Below, in pieces: positions 7,592-15,427 of a DNA stretch of 64,000 nt (position 1 is the stretch's first letter; every line of letters begins with the position of its first letter). The position numbers and the translations under genes were made by a program. Source of the DNA: Cellulomonas sp. ES6 (GTDB taxonomy: Bacteria; Actinomycetota; Actinomycetes; Actinomycetales; Cellulomonadaceae); assembly GCF_030053835.1 (NCBI RefSeq), contig NZ_CP125655.1:310001-374000 (forward strand), read 5' to 3'. Under the pieces are notes generated by a model. The model was not told the origin of the DNA and did not search any database. It worked only from the letters and a program-made list of their open reading frames with translations.

Positions 7592-8038
7592 TCAGCCCGC
7601 GGCGGTGCGGACCAGCTCCCGCAGCCGGGCCTCGACGTCGTCGGTGACGTCCAGCACGGCGAACGCGGTCGGCCAGAAGACGCCGTCGTCGAGCAGGGCG
7701 TCCTCGTTGAACCCGACCGTGCCGTACCGCGTCCCGAACTTCGCGCGCGGCTGGTAGAACACGACGACCTTCCCGTCACGGGCGTACGACGGGAAGCCGT
7801 ACCAGGTCTTCGGGTCCAGGTGCGGGGCCTCCTGCGTGACGACGGCGTGCAGCAGCTCGGCGATCCGGCGGTCGCTGTCCGTCAACGCGGCGATCGCGTC
7901 GAGGCACGCCTGCGCCTCGCGCTGCTTCTTGGCGGAGCCGGTCCCGCCGGCCTGGGCGCGCAGCTCGGCGGCCCGCTGCTTCATCGCGGCGCGCTCGGCG
8001 TCGCTGAACGTGCCCTCGTCCTCGTCGTGACCGGCCAT
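7592..8038 (-). CDS. DUF1801-type (YdhG-like) protein
   Basis: A 148-residue cytosolic protein. The core WYGFPSYARDGKVVVFYQPRAKFGTRYGTVGF is the conserved beta-rich segment of the DUF1801/YdhG fold, a small family related to frataxin-like iron-binding proteins but of unproven function. The N-terminal 45 residues are charged and helical (DEDEGTFSDAERAAMKQRAA), an actinobacterial addition. Start ATG 8038. It is probably monocistronic. Confidence 0.7.
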   Translation of the reverse strand: MAGHDEDEGTFSDAERAAMKQRAAELRAQAGGTGSAKKQREAQACLDAIAALTDSDRRIAELLHAVVTQEAPHLDPKTWYGFPSYARDGKVVVFYQPRAKFGTRYGTVGFNEDALLDDGVFWPTAFAVLDVTDDVEARLRELVRTAAG

Positions 8039-8157
8039 CGGTGTCGTCCCCTTCGTCGGCAGGCGTCCAGCATGACGTGCCGGGACGCCGCGGTGCCAGC
8101 GCGGTGCCGGCGCGATGCCGGCGCGGTCCCGCCGGTCCGGGGGTGGGCGGGGGCAGG

Positions 8158-8493
8158 TCAGCCGTGCGACGGCTCGCCGGTGCCCGTCACCGTCGTCAGC
8201 AGGATCGCCGCGTCGCTCAGGGCCTCGACGGCGTGCCGGTCGTGGGTGAGCGTGACCAGGTACCCGGCGGGCAGCGTGTCGACGCGCTCCCCGGTGCTCA
8301 CGCCGACGGTGCCGCGCAGCACGAGGATGCTCCCCGCCGGCGGCGAGTTGTGCTCCGCCAGGCGGGTGCCGCGGGTCAGCGCGATGACGGTCTGCCGCAG
8401 CGGGCCGTCGTGCACCATGATCTGCGCGGAGCGACCGTGCGGGTCCTCGTGGGCGGCGGCGAGCTGGTCCTGGGCGAGCTGCTGGGTGTCCAT
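8158..8493 (-). CDS. Cupin-like small protein
   Basis: A 111-residue protein with the repeating beta pattern of a single cupin barrel: GPLRQTVIALTRGTRLAEHNSPPAGSILVLRG, then the turn LPAGYLVTLTHDRHAVEAL. The His at AEHNSPP and the His residues at THDRHAVEA are in the places of cupin metal ligands, although the usual Gln/Glu ligand is not obvious. Such small cupins bind metal or act as stress-linked sensors; the role is unknown. Start ATG 8493. Confidence 0.65.
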   Translation of the reverse strand: MDTQQLAQDQLAAAHEDPHGRSAQIMVHDGPLRQTVIALTRGTRLAEHNSPPAGSILVLRGTVGVSTGERVDTLPAGYLVTLTHDRHAVEALSDAAILLTTVTGTGEPSHG

Positions 8494-8572
8494 GCGGCGT
8501 CCTTCCGTCGTCGTCGGCGGGCGGGGTCCACTCTGGCACGTGCGGACCGGCCGCGCGGGGCGATCCGGCGGG

Positions 8573-9754
8573 TCAGCGGCCCGCGACGGTCTCGGGGCGT
8601 TTCTGCCGGGCCGGTCGTGCGGGTTCGTGCTCGCCGTTCCACACCTGGACGGCGCCCCAGATCGAGGCCGCCACCGGGACCGCGAGCACGGCGCCCGTGA
8701 TGCCGGCGACCACGGTGCCGATCGTCAGCGCGACGAGGATCACCAGGGGGTGCAGCCGCAGCGAGCGGCCCATCACCACCGGCTGGAGCAGGTCGCCCTC
8801 GAGCTGGTTCACGACGACCACGATCGCCACCACGATCAGCGCGTCGACCCAGCCGTTGGCCACGAGGGTGACGAGCGCCGCCAGGACGCCGGCGAGCGTG
8901 GCGCCGACCAGCGGGATGAACGCGAGCAGGAACACGAGGACCGCGAGCGGGATCGCCAGCGGCACCCCGACGACGAGCAGGCCGATCCCGATGCCGACCG
9001 CGTCGACCGCCGCCACGATGGCCGTTCCCCGCACGTAGCCGCCGAGCGTGCTCACCGTGCGCGTCCCGACACGCCGCGCGCGGGCGTAGTGCTCTCCCTC
9101 GAACGGCCGGAGCAGGAACTCCCAGATGCGCGGGCCGTCCTTGAGGAAGAAGAACAGCACGACGAGCATCAGCACGAACCCGGTGAGGAAGTTCGCGGTC
9201 GCGGAGACCCCGGCCGCGGCGCTCGCGCCGAACGACGAGGACGTGAGGAAGTCCGTGACCGCGGTGCGGGCGTCCTCGATCTGCTCCTGCGAGATCTGGA
9301 CCGGCAGGGCGGTGAGCGAGTCCTGCAGCTCGGCGAACCCGTCGACGGCCTGGTCGGCGAGCTCGTCCCACTGGTCGACGACGGCCCGCACGACCGCCCA
9401 CAGCACTCCCGCGAGCACGGCGACGACCAGCAGCAGCGCCACCCAGGTGGCCAGCATCGACGGGAACCGGTGGCGCCGGAGCCACGACACGAGCGGGTGG
9501 ATGGCCGAGGCCAGGACGAGGGCGATCAGCACCGGGATGACGACGAGCGTGAGACGGGTCAGCACGTAGCCCACGACGACCGCGACGGCCGTCACGGCCA
9601 GCACCTGGAGCGAGCGGGTGGCCACGCGCCCGAGGCCGTCGGACCACAGCGACGCCACCCCCCGGGCGTGCCCGGTGGCAGGGGGCACGGCGGTCGACGC
9701 GGGCGGGGCGCCCTGCGGGTCCCGCCCCTGACGTCCCCGTCCCCACCAGCCCAC
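8573..9754 (-). CDS. AI-2E family transporter (UPF0118/PerM-like permease)
   Basis: A 393-residue membrane protein with eight predicted helices, two pairs near the N-terminus and a C-terminal block. Family landmarks are VIPVLIALVLASAIHPLVSWL, the cytoplasmic segment ending in FFFLKDGPRIWEFL, and near the end LEGDLLQPVVMGRSLRLHPLVI, the most conserved stretch of the family. Members include the E. coli AI-2 exporter TqsA and sodium-proton antiporters of halophiles, so the transported species cannot be inferred. GTG 9754 is preceded by GAGGAGG 4 bases away, which decides the start over a longer upstream frame. Confidence 0.88.
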   Translation of the reverse strand: MGWWGRGRQGRDPQGAPPASTAVPPATGHARGVASLWSDGLGRVATRSLQVLAVTAVAVVVGYVLTRLTLVVIPVLIALVLASAIHPLVSWLRRHRFPSMLATWVALLLVVAVLAGVLWAVVRAVVDQWDELADQAVDGFAELQDSLTALPVQISQEQIEDARTAVTDFLTSSSFGASAAAGVSATANFLTGFVLMLVVLFFFLKDGPRIWEFLLRPFEGEHYARARRVGTRTVSTLGGYVRGTAIVAAVDAVGIGIGLLVVGVPLAIPLAVLVFLLAFIPLVGATLAGVLAALVTLVANGWVDALIVVAIVVVVNQLEGDLLQPVVMGRSLRLHPLVILVALTIGTVVAGITGAVLAVPVAASIWGAVQVWNGEHEPARPARQKRPETVAGR

Positions 9755-10038
9755 GCGTCCTCCTCGGCTCGTCCCGGGCACGGCGCGGCCCGGACCTCGG
9801 ACGCTACGGGCAGGGGCGCGAGGCCGCGACCGGGGCGGCGGCGCGGCCCGCGGTTCCGCGCCGTCCCGTGCGACCCCGCGGTCCCCCGCCGTGACGTGCG
9901 CCTGCGCGCCCCGCGGTCGTGAGCCGTGCCGTGCAGCCGCGGGCGGAGTGACCTCCACCCTGCGGTGGACCCCCGTCGTGCCGCGGATCCGACCCGGGGG
10001 CGACGACGCGGGCGGCCCTGCGGCGGCAGGCTGGTCGC

Positions 10039-10194
10039 ATGACGAGAGACGGCTGGTCCGGCGACACCCGCGCCCGGCGGCGCGCCGAGCTGCTGGCCCG
10101 GCGCAGCAGGCGCCGCACGCGGCTGCCGCTGGAGGTCGCGCTGCGGCTCGCGGTGGACCCGGCGATGCGCCCGCGGCCCGGCACCGGGGCCTGA
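10039..10194 (+). CDS. Short basic hypothetical protein (51 residues)
   Basis: ATG 10039 opens a frame of 51 codons in which almost every third position is G or C, apart from one AGA codon. The product is strongly basic (RARRRAELLARRSRRRTR), hydrophilic and without a membrane segment, so it could bind nucleic acid. The ribosome site is weak. It lies alone in a 560-base space between the AI-2E permease and the LacI gene. Calling it a gene is a guess from codon bias. Confidence 0.35.
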   Translation: MTRDGWSGDTRARRRAELLARRSRRRTRLPLEVALRLAVDPAMRPRPGTGA

Positions 10195-10274
10195 CCCGGC
10201 GGGGTTCGGCAGGACGGGTCCGAGCGCACCGTGGCCCCGGATCGCGACGGGCGTGCGCGACGACCCGGGACCTA

Positions 10275-10309
10275 AATCGATATCGATAACGTTGTCAGGG
10301 CGCTACGAT
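10275..10309 (+). promoter_or_regulatory. LacI-type operators and -10 box of the regulator gene
   Basis: ATCGATATCGAT (10276-10287) is a perfect 12-bp palindrome. GATAACGTTGTC (10285-10296), centred on CG like other LacI-family sites, has 5 of 6 arm bases matching. The -10 box TACGAT (10304-10309) is followed by only 6 bases before the ATG at 10316, suggesting a leaderless mRNA. The operators cover the -35 region, so autorepression is likely. Confidence 0.6.
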
Positions 10310-10315
10310 CACCGC

Positions 10316-11311
10316 ATGGGGCAGCGTGTGACCATCACCGACGTCGCGCGGACCGCGGGCGTCTCCGTGGCGACGGTGTCGAAGGTCATCAACGGACGGT
10401 ACGGCGTCGCGCAGGCGACCACCACCCGCGTCATGGAGGTCATTGACGCGCTCGGCTACGAGTCCAGCCTCGTCGCCCGCTCCTTGCGGTCGCACCGCAC
10501 GCACGTGATCGGCATCCTCGTCGCCGAGTTCGAGCCGTTCTCGGCCGAGATCCTCAAGGGCGCGGCCGGCGCGCTGGCCGACTCGGGGTACGAGCTGCTC
10601 GCCTACACCGGCGGTCTGCACGGCCGCGGCGAGGGGTGGGAGCGCCGCTACCTCTCCCGGCTGAGCGGGACGCTCATCGACGGCGCCGTCCTCGTGACGC
10701 CGACGGTCGTCGAGGCCGGCAACGGCGTCCCCGTCGTCGCGATCGACCCCCACACGGGCCCCACCGGGCTGCCGACCGTCGACTCGGACAACCACGGCGG
10801 CGCCGTGATCGGCACCCAGCACCTGCTCGAGCTCGGCCACCGCCGCATCGCGTTCGTCGGCGGGCGCGCCGACCTGGAGTCGTCGCGCCTGCGCGAGCAG
10901 GGCTTCCGTGCCGCGATGGCGGACGCGGGCGTCCCGGTGGACGACGACCTGGTCCGCGCGGGCGACTACCGCAAGGAGTCCTCCCGGGAGCCGGTGCGCG
11001 AGCTGCTGTCGCTGCCGGACCGCCCCACCGCGGTGTTCGCGGCCAACGACCTCTCCGCGATGGCCGCCCTCGAGGTCGCGCGCGAGCTGGGCCTGCGGGT
11101 CCCGCAGGACCTCTCGGTCATCGGCTTCGACGACATCCCGGAGTCCGCGCAGACCGAGCCCCCGCTGACCACCGTCCACCAGCCCATCCAGCAGCTCGGT
11201 GCCGCGGCGATCACCCTGCTCACGGCGCTGCTCGACGGCGACGAGGTCCGCGAGCCGCACGTGCGGCTGCCGACCTCGCTGGTCCGCCGCGGGTCGACGG
11301 CGCCGCTCTGA
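10316..11311 (+). CDS. LacI family transcriptional regulator, probably of xylan/xylooligosaccharide use
   Basis: A 331-residue protein. The N-terminal helix-turn-helix (TITDVARTAGVSVATVSKVIN, residues 6-26) and hinge helix (YESSLVARSLRS) are complete. The rest is a periplasmic-binding-protein-like sugar domain (HVIGILVAEFEPF, FAANDLSAMAALEVARELGLRVP, VIGFDDIPES). It lies 125 bases before a cytosolic GH10 xylanase on the same strand, so a xylose or xylooligosaccharide effector is likely. An ATG 6 bases after a -10 box and no RBS point to a leaderless transcript. Confidence 0.9.
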   Translation: MGQRVTITDVARTAGVSVATVSKVINGRYGVAQATTTRVMEVIDALGYESSLVARSLRSHRTHVIGILVAEFEPFSAEILKGAAGALADSGYELLAYTGGLHGRGEGWERRYLSRLSGTLIDGAVLVTPTVVEAGNGVPVVAIDPHTGPTGLPTVDSDNHGGAVIGTQHLLELGHRRIAFVGGRADLESSRLREQGFRAAMADAGVPVDDDLVRAGDYRKESSREPVRELLSLPDRPTAVFAANDLSAMAALEVARELGLRVPQDLSVIGFDDIPESAQTEPPLTTVHQPIQQLGAAAITLLTALLDGDEVREPHVRLPTSLVRRGSTAPL

Positions 11312-11370
11312 CGCGTCGCCGGCCCGCTCCCGGCCGCGCCGTCCGCACGACGTCGGCCGCAGTTCCTCGT

Positions 11371-11423
11371 CCGCACGACCCCGGCCCGCACGACCCCCGC
11401 CCGCACGACCCCGCCCCGCACGA
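11371..11423 (+). repeat. 15-bp tandem repeat in the leader of the xylanase gene
   Basis: Three and a half copies of CCGCACGACCCCGSC with an exact 15-base period run up to the RBS (GAAGGAG, 11422-11428). A further partial CCGCACGA occurs at 11343-11350. The array is outside both genes. Confidence 0.85.
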
Positions 11424-11436
11424 AGGAGTGCACCGC

Positions 11437-12714
11437 ATGACCGACGCAGCCGTCGCCCCCCGGTCCCCCGAGCTCGCCCACCGCGGCGCGCGCGCGGTCG
11501 TCACCGTGCGCGGCGCCGACGGGCTCCCGCTCGCGGACGCCACGGTCACCGTCGCGCAGACGCGGCACGCCTTCGGGTTCGGCTGCACCGCGTTCGAGGT
11601 GATCCCGCTCGCCGCCGGCGAGCAGCCCGGGCCCGAGGACCCGCCGGCCGACGTCCTGCCGGGACTCGTGGAGCTCTGGCTCGACGTGTTCAACACCGCG
11701 ACCCTGCCGTTCTACTGGGCGCGGTTCGAGCCCGAGCGCGGCCGGCCCGACACGGAGCGCCTGCTCCGCGCGGCCCGGTGGCTGGCCGAGCGCGGCGTGG
11801 CCGTCAAGGGCCACCCGCTCGCCTGGCACACGCTGGCCCCCGCGTGGCTGCGCGACCTGCCGGAGGACGACGTCGCGACCGCCGTCCGGGAGCGGATCAC
11901 GCGGGACGTCACGGCGTTCCGCGGCCTGGTCGACACGTGGGACGCGATCAACGAGGTCGTCATCATGCCGGTGTTCGACAAGGAGCCGAACGGGCTGACG
12001 CGCCTGGCAGCCCGGGACGGCCGGGTCGCGACGGCGCGGCTCGCCTTCGACACGGCGCGGGCGGCGAACCCCGGCGCGACGCTGCTGCTCAACGACTTCA
12101 ACCTGTCCGCCGACTACGAGCGGCTCGTCGAGGACTGCCTCGCGGCCGGCATCCGCATCGACGCGCTCGGGCTGCAGACGCACATGCACCAGGGCTACCG
12201 CGGCGAGGAGTGGACCCTCGGCGTCCTCGACCGGTTCGCCCGCTTCGGTCTCCCGCTGCACCTCACCGAGACCACGCTGGTGTCCGGCGACCTCATGCCG
12301 CCGGAGATCGAGGACCTCAACGACTGGCAGGTGCCGTCGTGGCCGTCGACGCCGGAGGGCGAGGCCCGGCAGGCGGACGAGGTCGCGCGGCACTACCGCA
12401 CGCTGTTCGGGCACCCGGCCGTGGAGGTCGTCACGTACTGGGGGCTCGGCGACGCGGGGGCGTGGCTCGGGGCGCCCGCCGGGCTCGTCCGGACCGACGG
12501 GACCCCGAAACCCGCGTACGACGCGCTGCACGGCCTGGTCAAGGGCGCGTGGTGGCTCGGGCCGACCCCGGTGCGCACCGACGCCGACGGGCGGTTCGTG
12601 CTCGACGGGTACCTCGGCGACTACCGGGTGACGGCGGACGGCCGCGGCGAGGCGTCCGTGACGCTGGCCGCCGGGGGTGCGGACGTCGACGCCCGGCTCA
12701 CCGCGCCGGCGTGA
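11437..12714 (+). CDS. Intracellular endo-1,4-beta-xylanase, glycoside hydrolase family 10
   Basis: A 425-residue GH10 enzyme that hydrolyses beta-1,4-xylosidic bonds with retention. VKGHPLAWHT (residues 123-132) is the substrate-binding motif. Glu173 in WDAINEV is the acid/base and Glu278 in HLTETT is the nucleophile. Before the barrel, residues 15-60 form a beta-strand module (VVTVRGADGLPLADATVTV), and the C-terminal 60 residues form another. No signal peptide is present, so it should act on imported xylooligosaccharides in the cytosol. The RBS GAAGGAG precedes ATG 11437. The LacI gene upstream probably controls it. No transporter gene adjoins. Confidence 0.9.
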   Translation: MTDAAVAPRSPELAHRGARAVVTVRGADGLPLADATVTVAQTRHAFGFGCTAFEVIPLAAGEQPGPEDPPADVLPGLVELWLDVFNTATLPFYWARFEPERGRPDTERLLRAARWLAERGVAVKGHPLAWHTLAPAWLRDLPEDDVATAVRERITRDVTAFRGLVDTWDAINEVVIMPVFDKEPNGLTRLAARDGRVATARLAFDTARAANPGATLLLNDFNLSADYERLVEDCLAAGIRIDALGLQTHMHQGYRGEEWTLGVLDRFARFGLPLHLTETTLVSGDLMPPEIEDLNDWQVPSWPSTPEGEARQADEVARHYRTLFGHPAVEVVTYWGLGDAGAWLGAPAGLVRTDGTPKPAYDALHGLVKGAWWLGPTPVRTDADGRFVLDGYLGDYRVTADGRGEASVTLAAGGADVDARLTAPA

Positions 12715-12760
12715 GGCCGCGGGCGACGTCGGCGGCCCGGCAGCCCCGGCGGCCCGGGCG

Positions 12761-13435
12761 TCATCGCACCGGCGGCTCGTACACGAGCGGCTCGGCGGCG
12801 GTGACGCGGCGGTACTCCTGCGCGCCGCCCAGCCCGCCCACCAGCCGGTCCACCAGCGCCCGCCCGGCGTCCGCCAGGATCGCGTCGTGCACCGGGACGG
12901 CGAGCCGCGGTCGCACGGCACGGACGTAGTCCACCGCCTCCGCGACCTTCATCCAGGGGCCGGCCACCGGCACCAGCAGCAGGTCCACCTCCACGTCGTC
13001 GGGCGGCGGGGTGAACGAGTCCCCGGGGTGGAGCACCGCGCCGTCGACCACGTAGGCGACGTTCGCGATCCGCGGCACGTCGGGGTGGATCACGGCGTGC
13101 CACTCCCCCGTGACCCGGACGTCGAAGCCCGCGGCGGTGAACCGGTCGCCGTCGGCGGCGACGTGCAGGCGGTCGCGGGGCGCGCCCTCCTCGGCCAGGC
13201 GGTCGAGGACCGTGCCGGGCGCCCACACCTCCAGCCCGGGCCGCGCACGCACCGCCGCGACCAGCTCGGGCGGCGCGACGTGGTCCGGGTGGTCGTGCGT
13301 GACGAGCACGGCGTCGGCGTCCCCCAGCACGGACAGGTCGCTGAACGCGCCGGGGTCGAGGACCAGGCGCCGGTCGTCGCGCTCGAGGCGGACGCAGGCG
13401 TGGCCCCAGTGGGTCAGGGTGAGGGCTCCGGGCAT
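12761..13435 (-). CDS. Metallo-beta-lactamase-fold hydrolase (UlaG-like)
   Basis: A 224-residue cytosolic protein. HWGHACVRL at residues 9-17 and THDHPDH at 46-52 (His47, His49, Asp51, His52) are the metal ligands of this fold. A later His in GEWHAVIHPD, Asp in LHPGDSF and His in PVHDAIL complete the two-metal site. The sequence type is that of the UlaG/Zn-dependent hydrolase group, which includes L-ascorbate-6-phosphate lactonase and many uncharacterised enzymes. The substrate is unknown. It is convergent with the xylanase gene and divergent from parA. Confidence 0.85.
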   Translation of the reverse strand: MPGALTLTHWGHACVRLERDDRRLVLDPGAFSDLSVLGDADAVLVTHDHPDHVAPPELVAAVRARPGLEVWAPGTVLDRLAEEGAPRDRLHVAADGDRFTAAGFDVRVTGEWHAVIHPDVPRIANVAYVVDGAVLHPGDSFTPPPDDVEVDLLLVPVAGPWMKVAEAVDYVRAVRPRLAVPVHDAILADAGRALVDRLVGGLGGAQEYRRVTAAEPLVYEPPVR

Positions 13436-13536
13436 GCAGCCAGCATCACCCCGCAGCGTCCCCGCGTCGAGCCGTGCGGGACCGCGGCGACCGGACGCCG
13501 GGGCCGGTCGATTCCGCGACGACGCTGGTCGGCGGC

Positions 13537-13542
13537 TACGGT
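13537..13542 (+). promoter_or_regulatory. -10 box of a probable leaderless promoter for the ParA-like gene
   Basis: TACGGT ends 6 bases before GTG 13549, the spacing at which transcription would begin on the start codon. No clear -35 box is seen. Confidence 0.35.
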
Positions 13543-13548
13543 GTGCCT

Positions 13549-14313
13549 GTGCTGGTGCTGGGTGTGTGCTCGCTCAAGGGCGGCGTGGGCAAGACGTCGG
13601 TGACGCTCGGCCTGGCGTCCGCGGCGCTGGAGCGCGGGCTGCGCACGCTGGTCGTCGACCTCGACCCCCAGGGCGACAGCACCCTGGCGCTGGCCACCGC
13701 TCCCGCGGGCGGGGACGTGGCGGATGTGCTCGACGCGCCCTCGGCCGAGGCGCTCGCCGCCGCCACCTCGCCGAGCGCGTGGGCGGAGGCGGGCCTGGAC
13801 GTGCTGGTCGGTTCCGCGGCCTCCGCCCGTCACGACAGCCGTGACGGGGACGACCTGGACCGCCTCCGGTTCGCGCTCGCGTGGGTGCACGACTACGACC
13901 TCGTGCTGGTGGACTGCCCGCCGTCGCTCGGTGGCCTGACCCGCACGGGGCTGACCGCCTGCGACCGCGCGGTGGTCGTCACGGAGCCCGGGCTGTTCTC
14001 GGTGACCGCCGTGGGTCGGGCCATGCGGACCATCGACGACCTGCGGCGTGGCCCGGCGGCGCAGCTGCAGCCGCTCGGCGTCGTGGTGAACCGCGTCCGT
14101 GCCCGCTCCGTGGAGCAGGCGTTCCGGCTCGAGGAGCTCCGGGGTCTCTACGGGCCGCTGGTGCTCACGCCGTTCGTGCCCGAGCGCGCCGCCCTGCAGC
14201 AGGCCCAGGGAGCGGCGCAGCCCGTCCACGCCTGGCCCGGAGCAGGGGCACGCGAGCTGGCAAGCGCCTTCGACGACCTGCTGGACCGGGCCCTGCGCGC
14301 ACCGCGCACCTGA
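13549..14313 (+). CDS. ParA/MinD-like ATPase, orphan
   Basis: A 254-residue P-loop ATPase. The deviant Walker A box LKGGVGKTS is at residues 9-17 with its signature lysine in KGG, followed by LVVDLDPQGDSTL (A') and DLVLVDCPPSLGGLT (Walker B). These features define ParA-type partition ATPases that cycle on DNA or membranes. No parB lies next to it, so it is not the chromosomal partition pair and may position another cargo. GTG 13543 is an alternative start; 13549 fits the -10 box better. The protein ends at the repeat-rich region 14314-14701. Confidence 0.82.
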   Translation: MLVLGVCSLKGGVGKTSVTLGLASAALERGLRTLVVDLDPQGDSTLALATAPAGGDVADVLDAPSAEALAAATSPSAWAEAGLDVLVGSAASARHDSRDGDDLDRLRFALAWVHDYDLVLVDCPPSLGGLTRTGLTACDRAVVVTEPGLFSVTAVGRAMRTIDDLRRGPAAQLQPLGVVVNRVRARSVEQAFRLEELRGLYGPLVLTPFVPERAALQQAQGAAQPVHAWPGAGARELASAFDDLLDRALRAPRT

Positions 14314-14347
14314 CCCACCGCGCCCCGAGACCTCCCGCGCCCCGAGA

Positions 14348-14401
14348 CCACCCGCACCCTGGGGGCCACCCGCACCCTGGGGGCCACCCGCACCCTGGGG
14401 G
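14348..14401. repeat. 18-bp tandem repeat, three copies
   Basis: CCACCCGCACCCTGGGGG is repeated three times without change directly after the ParA gene. Degenerate CCGAGACC units precede it (14322-14350). Together with the next two entries it fills the gap 14314-14701, in which no gene is seen. Confidence 0.9.
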
Positions 14402-14447
14402 CCACCGACCCCGGGTGCCCCCTCGGCCCCTGTGCCCGACGGCATCC

Positions 14448-14557
14448 CCGTCGGAGGCTCCGAACGGCGTGGGAGGGGTCCACGCGGAGTTGGAGGTGTC
14501 CGCGGAGACCTCCGATGACACGCGGCACCCTCCGAGCACGTTCGGAGCCTCCGACGG
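14448..14557. repeat. 19-bp perfect inverted repeat enclosing two smaller hairpins
   Basis: CCGTCGGAGGCTCCGAACG (14448-14466) and its exact reverse complement (14539-14557) flank 72 bases. Inside, GCGTGG/CCACGC (14467-14472 and 14480-14485, 7-base loop) and GGAGGT/ACCTCC (14492-14497 and 14508-14513, 10-base loop) form two more stems, so a single strand could fold into a multibranched structure. It sits between the convergent parA and merR genes and may be a terminator, a structured RNA or a mobile palindrome. Confidence 0.8.
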
Positions 14558-14647
14558 TGCGGACGCGCCTAGGTGCGGAAGCGCCCGAGTGCGGATGTGC
14601 GCAGCTGCGGATGCGCCCGGGTGCAGGTGCGGACGCGCTGGTGCGGG
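14557..14647. repeat. Imperfect 16-bp GTGCGGANGCGC repeats
   Basis: Five or six diverged copies of GTGCGGANGCGCCCGA run from the second arm of the inverted repeat towards the end of the merR gene. The first three are spaced exactly 16 bases apart (14557, 14573, 14589). No reading frame is convincing. Confidence 0.65.
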
Positions 14648-14701
14648 CGGGCGGGGGCGGATGCGGAGCGGTGCCCGCGCGAAAGGCGGGGGTGGGTGGG
14701 G

Positions 14702-15286
14702 TCAGCCGGCGGTGCGGGCGGCGCGGCGGGCGGCGAGCTCGTCGTGGGCGTGCGCCACGGGGTGGTCGTCCTCCGCCCGCTCGGTCGGCATCTCGGCGAG
14801 CGTGCCCTCGACCTCGCGCCAGACCCGGCCGACCGCGATCCCGAAGACGCCCTGGCCGCCCTGCACGAGGTCGATGACCTCGTCCGCGGAGGTGCACTCG
14901 TAGACGCTCGCGCCGTCGGACATGAGCGTGATCTGCGCGAGGTCCTCGACGCCGCGCTCGCGCAGGTGGCCGACCGCGGTGCGGATCTGCTGGAGGGACA
15001 CCCCGGTGTCGAGCAGCCGCTTGACGACCTTGAGCACGAGGATGTCGCGGAACGAGTACAGGCGCTGCGTGCCCGACCCGGTCGCGGGACGCACGGACGG
15101 CTCGACGAGGCCGGTGCGGGCCCAGTAGTCGAGCTGGCGGTAGGTGATCCCCGCGGCCCGGCAGGCGGTGGGCCCGCGGTAGCCGGTGGTCACGTCGAGG
15201 TCCGGGAGGTCGTCCCCGAACAGCAGACCCTGTGCGCGCTGGGGGACCCCTCCGGCCGCCTCTGCGGTCTGCTCGGTGCCGGTCAC
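14702..15286 (-). CDS. MerR family regulator, Rv1830-like
   Basis: A 194-residue MerR-type protein. The winged helix spans about residues 35-105: ACRAAGITYRQLDYWARTGL with the wing PATGSGTQRLYSFRDIL. GTG 15286 has GGAGGA 4 bases upstream, which sets the start. The family-typical C-terminal helices follow, without a Cys-based metal site, so the signal is not a thiol-bound metal. In Mycobacterium the orthologous gene stands next to a DUF151 nuclease, garA and another MerR, exactly as here. It probably controls growth- or division-related genes; its targets are unknown. Confidence 0.85.
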   Translation of the reverse strand: MTGTEQTAEAAGGVPQRAQGLLFGDDLPDLDVTTGYRGPTACRAAGITYRQLDYWARTGLVEPSVRPATGSGTQRLYSFRDILVLKVVKRLLDTGVSLQQIRTAVGHLRERGVEDLAQITLMSDGASVYECTSADEVIDLVQGGQGVFGIAVGRVWREVEGTLAEMPTERAEDDHPVAHAHDELAARRAARTAG

Positions 15287-15427
15287 GGGGTCCTCCGCTC
15301 GTCGCGCCCGCAGCCGCCGGTGCGGCGCCACGGATCTGTGCTGTCCTGGTGCAACGCTAGGGCCGGGTCAGGGGGCGGTCAACGACCGCGCCACCCGCGG
15401 TTCCCGGCGTGTCGCGCACGGTGTGTC

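Noticed and set aside
11371..11423. CRISPR-like array before the xylanase gene.
   Set aside because: The 15-base units are contiguous with no unique spacers, and no cas genes are present.
12715..12760. Terminator between the xylanase and metallo-hydrolase genes.
   Set aside because: GGCCGC/GCGGCC can pair with an 11-base loop, but the stem is short and the GC-rich context makes chance pairing likely.
13414..14445. A 343-codon minus-strand frame over parA and the 18-bp repeats.
   Set aside because: It is antisense to a clear ATPase and its N-terminus is only a translation of the tandem repeat.
14448..14557. The 19-bp inverted repeat as the ends of an insertion sequence.
   Set aside because: The 72 enclosed bases cannot encode a transposase and no target-site duplication is visible; a non-autonomous element remains possible.
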